Below are positions 62,852 to 64,000 of a DNA stretch of 64,000 nt, piece by piece. Below the pieces are notes generated by a model. It worked only from the letters and a program-made list of their open reading frames with translations, made no database searches and had not been told where the DNA came from. The position numbers were made by a program, and so were the translations under genes. The DNA comes from CAITSH01 sp025356665. GTDB lineage: Bacteria > Pseudomonadota > Gammaproteobacteria > Burkholderiales > SG8-39. Where the stretch lies: contig JANXRV010000013.1 of the NCBI GenBank assembly GCA_025356665.1, forward strand, positions 5,125-69,124, in the 5' to 3' direction. How positions within the stretch are numbered: the stretch's first letter is position 1; every line of letters begins with the position of its first letter.

Positions 62852-63337
62852 ATGCTCAGTGCCAGATCAGTGTTTGTCGTGCTGTCCTTGGTCGCCGCCT
62901 TGGTGGTGGCCTTGCTCGGCTACCAAAGCCTGCGCACCCTGCTGCGCGCACACGCGAGCGCTGGCTGGCCGCAAGTGATAGGCAGCGTGCGCAGTTCGGA
63001 GGTCAAGCGCGGCTGCGGCCGCCAGCGCGATTCGTACGAGGTGGAGGTGCATTACGGCTACAGCGTCGACGGCCTGGAGTACCACAGCACGCGTGTGGAA
63101 TTCAGCCGCGGCTACTGCGGCGCCGAGGCCGGCGCCAAAGAACTGAGCCAATCCTTCGTGCCGGGCAAGGCCGTGACCGTCTACGTCGACCCGGCAGCCC
63201 CGGCCCGTGCCGTACTGCTGGCGGGCAAGGCCGATGTGCTGATGTACCTGCAGGTGGGTATTGCCTTGCTGACGGTAATCGGCATGCTGTTGCTGCCCTG
63301 GCGCGCCTTGACGGGGCGGCTGCGGGTGAGCTGGTAG
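62852..63337 (+). CDS. DUF3592 membrane protein
   Basis: 161 residues. An N-terminal membrane segment (VFVVLSLVAALVVALLGY), a central soluble part with GWPQVIGSV and FVPGKAVTVYVDP, and a C-terminal membrane segment (QVGIALLTVIGMLLLPW) form the DUF3592 pattern. The function is unknown. I take the ATG at 62852 because the membrane segment begins there. Confidence 0.8.
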   Translation: MLSARSVFVVLSLVAALVVALLGYQSLRTLLRAHASAGWPQVIGSVRSSEVKRGCGRQRDSYEVEVHYGYSVDGLEYHSTRVEFSRGYCGAEAGAKELSQSFVPGKAVTVYVDPAAPARAVLLAGKADVLMYLQVGIALLTVIGMLLLPWRALTGRLRVSW

Positions 63338-63388
63338 GGGTCCGGCGATGAAGTGCCGACTCTTGCACACCGGCTTAATACTTTCTGA

Positions 63389-63530
63389 CTAGGCTGTTTG
63401 GCCTAGGTGAGGATCGTCACGCTTTGCGCTAATGTTTCAAGTGGAAACGCTGCGATGGTCTCTCCGGCGAAAAGACGCCGGCCCGGAGCCGATCCGCTAC
63501 CGCACCATCAGTTGACTAAGGACCGACTGC
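63389..63530 (+). other. structured leader before the last gene
   Basis: Contains the palindrome CTAGGC-6-GCCTAG (63389-63406), a hairpin CCGGCG-aaaaga-CGCCGG (63464-63481), and outer arms gatggt/accatc that could enclose it. It might be a regulatory RNA leader or simple operators; I do not recognise a riboswitch class. Confidence 0.35.
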
Positions 63531-63878
63531 ATGCTCGCTCTGGTCATATTCGGGATTCTCATCGCCTACCTCGCGATCGGCATTTTTTTTGTGCGCGCGA
63601 CGCTGCGCTCTGCGCGCGAAGCCGGTCTTGCCAGCAAGCAGCGCTGGGTGCGCGGCGGGCTTGTCGCGCTGGTGTTCTACCTCATCCCGTTCTGGGACTG
63701 GATTCCGACGGTTGTGGCGCATCAATACTACTGCGCGACGGAGGCGAAGTTTGAGGTCTATAAAACGATTGAGCAGTGGAAGGCCGAGAACGCGGAGGTG
63801 GTGCCACAGTTGACATACGATCAATGGAAGCGACCCATCATGAAAGATGGGTATTTAGCATCAGTAGTGTCCGGTTAA
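63531..63878 (+). CDS. small membrane protein, 3' end replaced by the IS
   Basis: 115 residues. One or two N-terminal membrane segments (LALVIFGILIAYLAIGIFF and a second near residues 42-62) lead to a charged tail (EVYKTIEQWKAENAE). The last codons (SVVSG) come from the end of the insertion sequence that begins at about 63863, so the natural C-terminus is lost. The family is not recognised. Confidence 0.65.
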   Translation: MLALVIFGILIAYLAIGIFFVRATLRSAREAGLASKQRWVRGGLVALVFYLIPFWDWIPTVVAHQYYCATEAKFEVYKTIEQWKAENAEVVPQLTYDQWKRPIMKDGYLASVVSG

Positions 63879-64000
63879 ATATCAAACAAGTTCAATTGGT
63901 TGGCGATATTTGATTGATTTTCTGGGTATTCGTGGGGCTGGAAGGCGGAAGAGATCTGTATTTTCTCGAACACCGAGACCGAAAGAATCTGCAGCAATGT
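63863..64000 (-). mobile_element. IS4-type insertion sequence, one end only
   Basis: The terminal sequence agtagtgtccggttaa marks the probable IS end, directly followed by the stop and C-terminus of a transposase read toward the left. The element continues past the window. The exact boundary and the target duplication need the other end. Confidence 0.72.
63875..64000 (-). CDS. IS4-family transposase, C-terminal end (DUF4372-type)
   Basis: The last 41 codons before TAA read TLLQILSVSVFEK...NQLNLFDI. This resembles the C-terminus of IS4-family transposases with a DUF4372 N-terminal domain, which end LLQILSxxLFEK...NQLxLF. The start lies outside the window. Confidence 0.72.
   Translation of the reverse strand, partial: TLLQILSVSVFEKIQISSAFQPHEYPENQSNIANQLNLFDI

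Noticed and set aside
63455..63510. A fluoride or manganese riboswitch in the last leader
   Set aside because: Individual short matches exist, but the conserved core and pairing of either class could not be laid onto the sequence.

Overview
The window is GC-rich DNA from a bacterial chromosome and looks betaproteobacterial, most likely Burkholderiales. The grounds are eight orphan tripartite-tricarboxylate (TctC/Bug-type) solute-binding proteins, several CoxMSL/xanthine-dehydrogenase-type molybdenum hydroxylases, a liv amino-acid ABC transporter and a selenoneine (sen) locus. There is no rRNA, CRISPR array or prophage, and I recognised no tRNA. The last bases enter an IS4-type insertion sequence.

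Layout. 1-6312: two alpha/beta hydrolases (the first cut by the window edge), then a minus-strand operon for a three-subunit molybdenum hydroxylase followed by a TctC protein. 6459-16551: a selenium block. fecR and senB are on the minus strand; senA, selD (senC), a putative selenium-oxyanion ABC transporter (binding protein, ATPase, two permeases) and a DUF255 thioredoxin-fold protein are on the plus strand. 16741-18333: a lower-GC patch with a cupin gene, its TetR regulator, a clear sigma70 promoter with operator, and the 3' remnant of a kup-like potassium transporter gene. 18429-23638: a minus-strand operon (TctC, aldehyde dehydrogenase, esterase) divergent from a cupin and a second TetR gene.

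23720-38376 and 41251-47364: two parallel catabolic operons. Each begins with a nearly identical 35-bp block carrying a TetR-type palindrome. Each carries TctC protein(s), a 4,5-dihydroxyphthalate-decarboxylase-like protein and a molybdenum hydroxylase set. The first also has an M20-like protein, a dihydropseudooxynicotine-hydrolase-like protein and a second large subunit. An amidase and an ACMSD-type amidohydrolase lie between them on the minus strand. The mix of enzymes suggests breakdown of an aromatic or N-heteroaromatic compound; the substrate cannot be read from the sequence.

47659-54105: cytochrome c, a complete liv branched-chain amino-acid (or related) ABC transporter with an internal terminator, and a methyltransferase gene that begins at a tandem duplication. 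54116-56794: an ECF sigma/anti-sigma pair divergent from a metallophosphoesterase and a CuA-like cupredoxin. 56947-62609: a TctC protein, a ferredoxin/2-hydroxyacid dehydrogenase/DUF1989 operon divergent from a Rieske oxygenase, and an M20 deacylase. 62852-64000: two small membrane proteins, the second cut by the IS.

Three sequence habits recur. One is a family of GCTGGAAA...TTTCCAGC hairpins, usually at operon ends but twice inside genes. Another is a set of longer palindromic intergenic repeats. The third is many short tandem-repeat expansions between genes and in a few coding ends.
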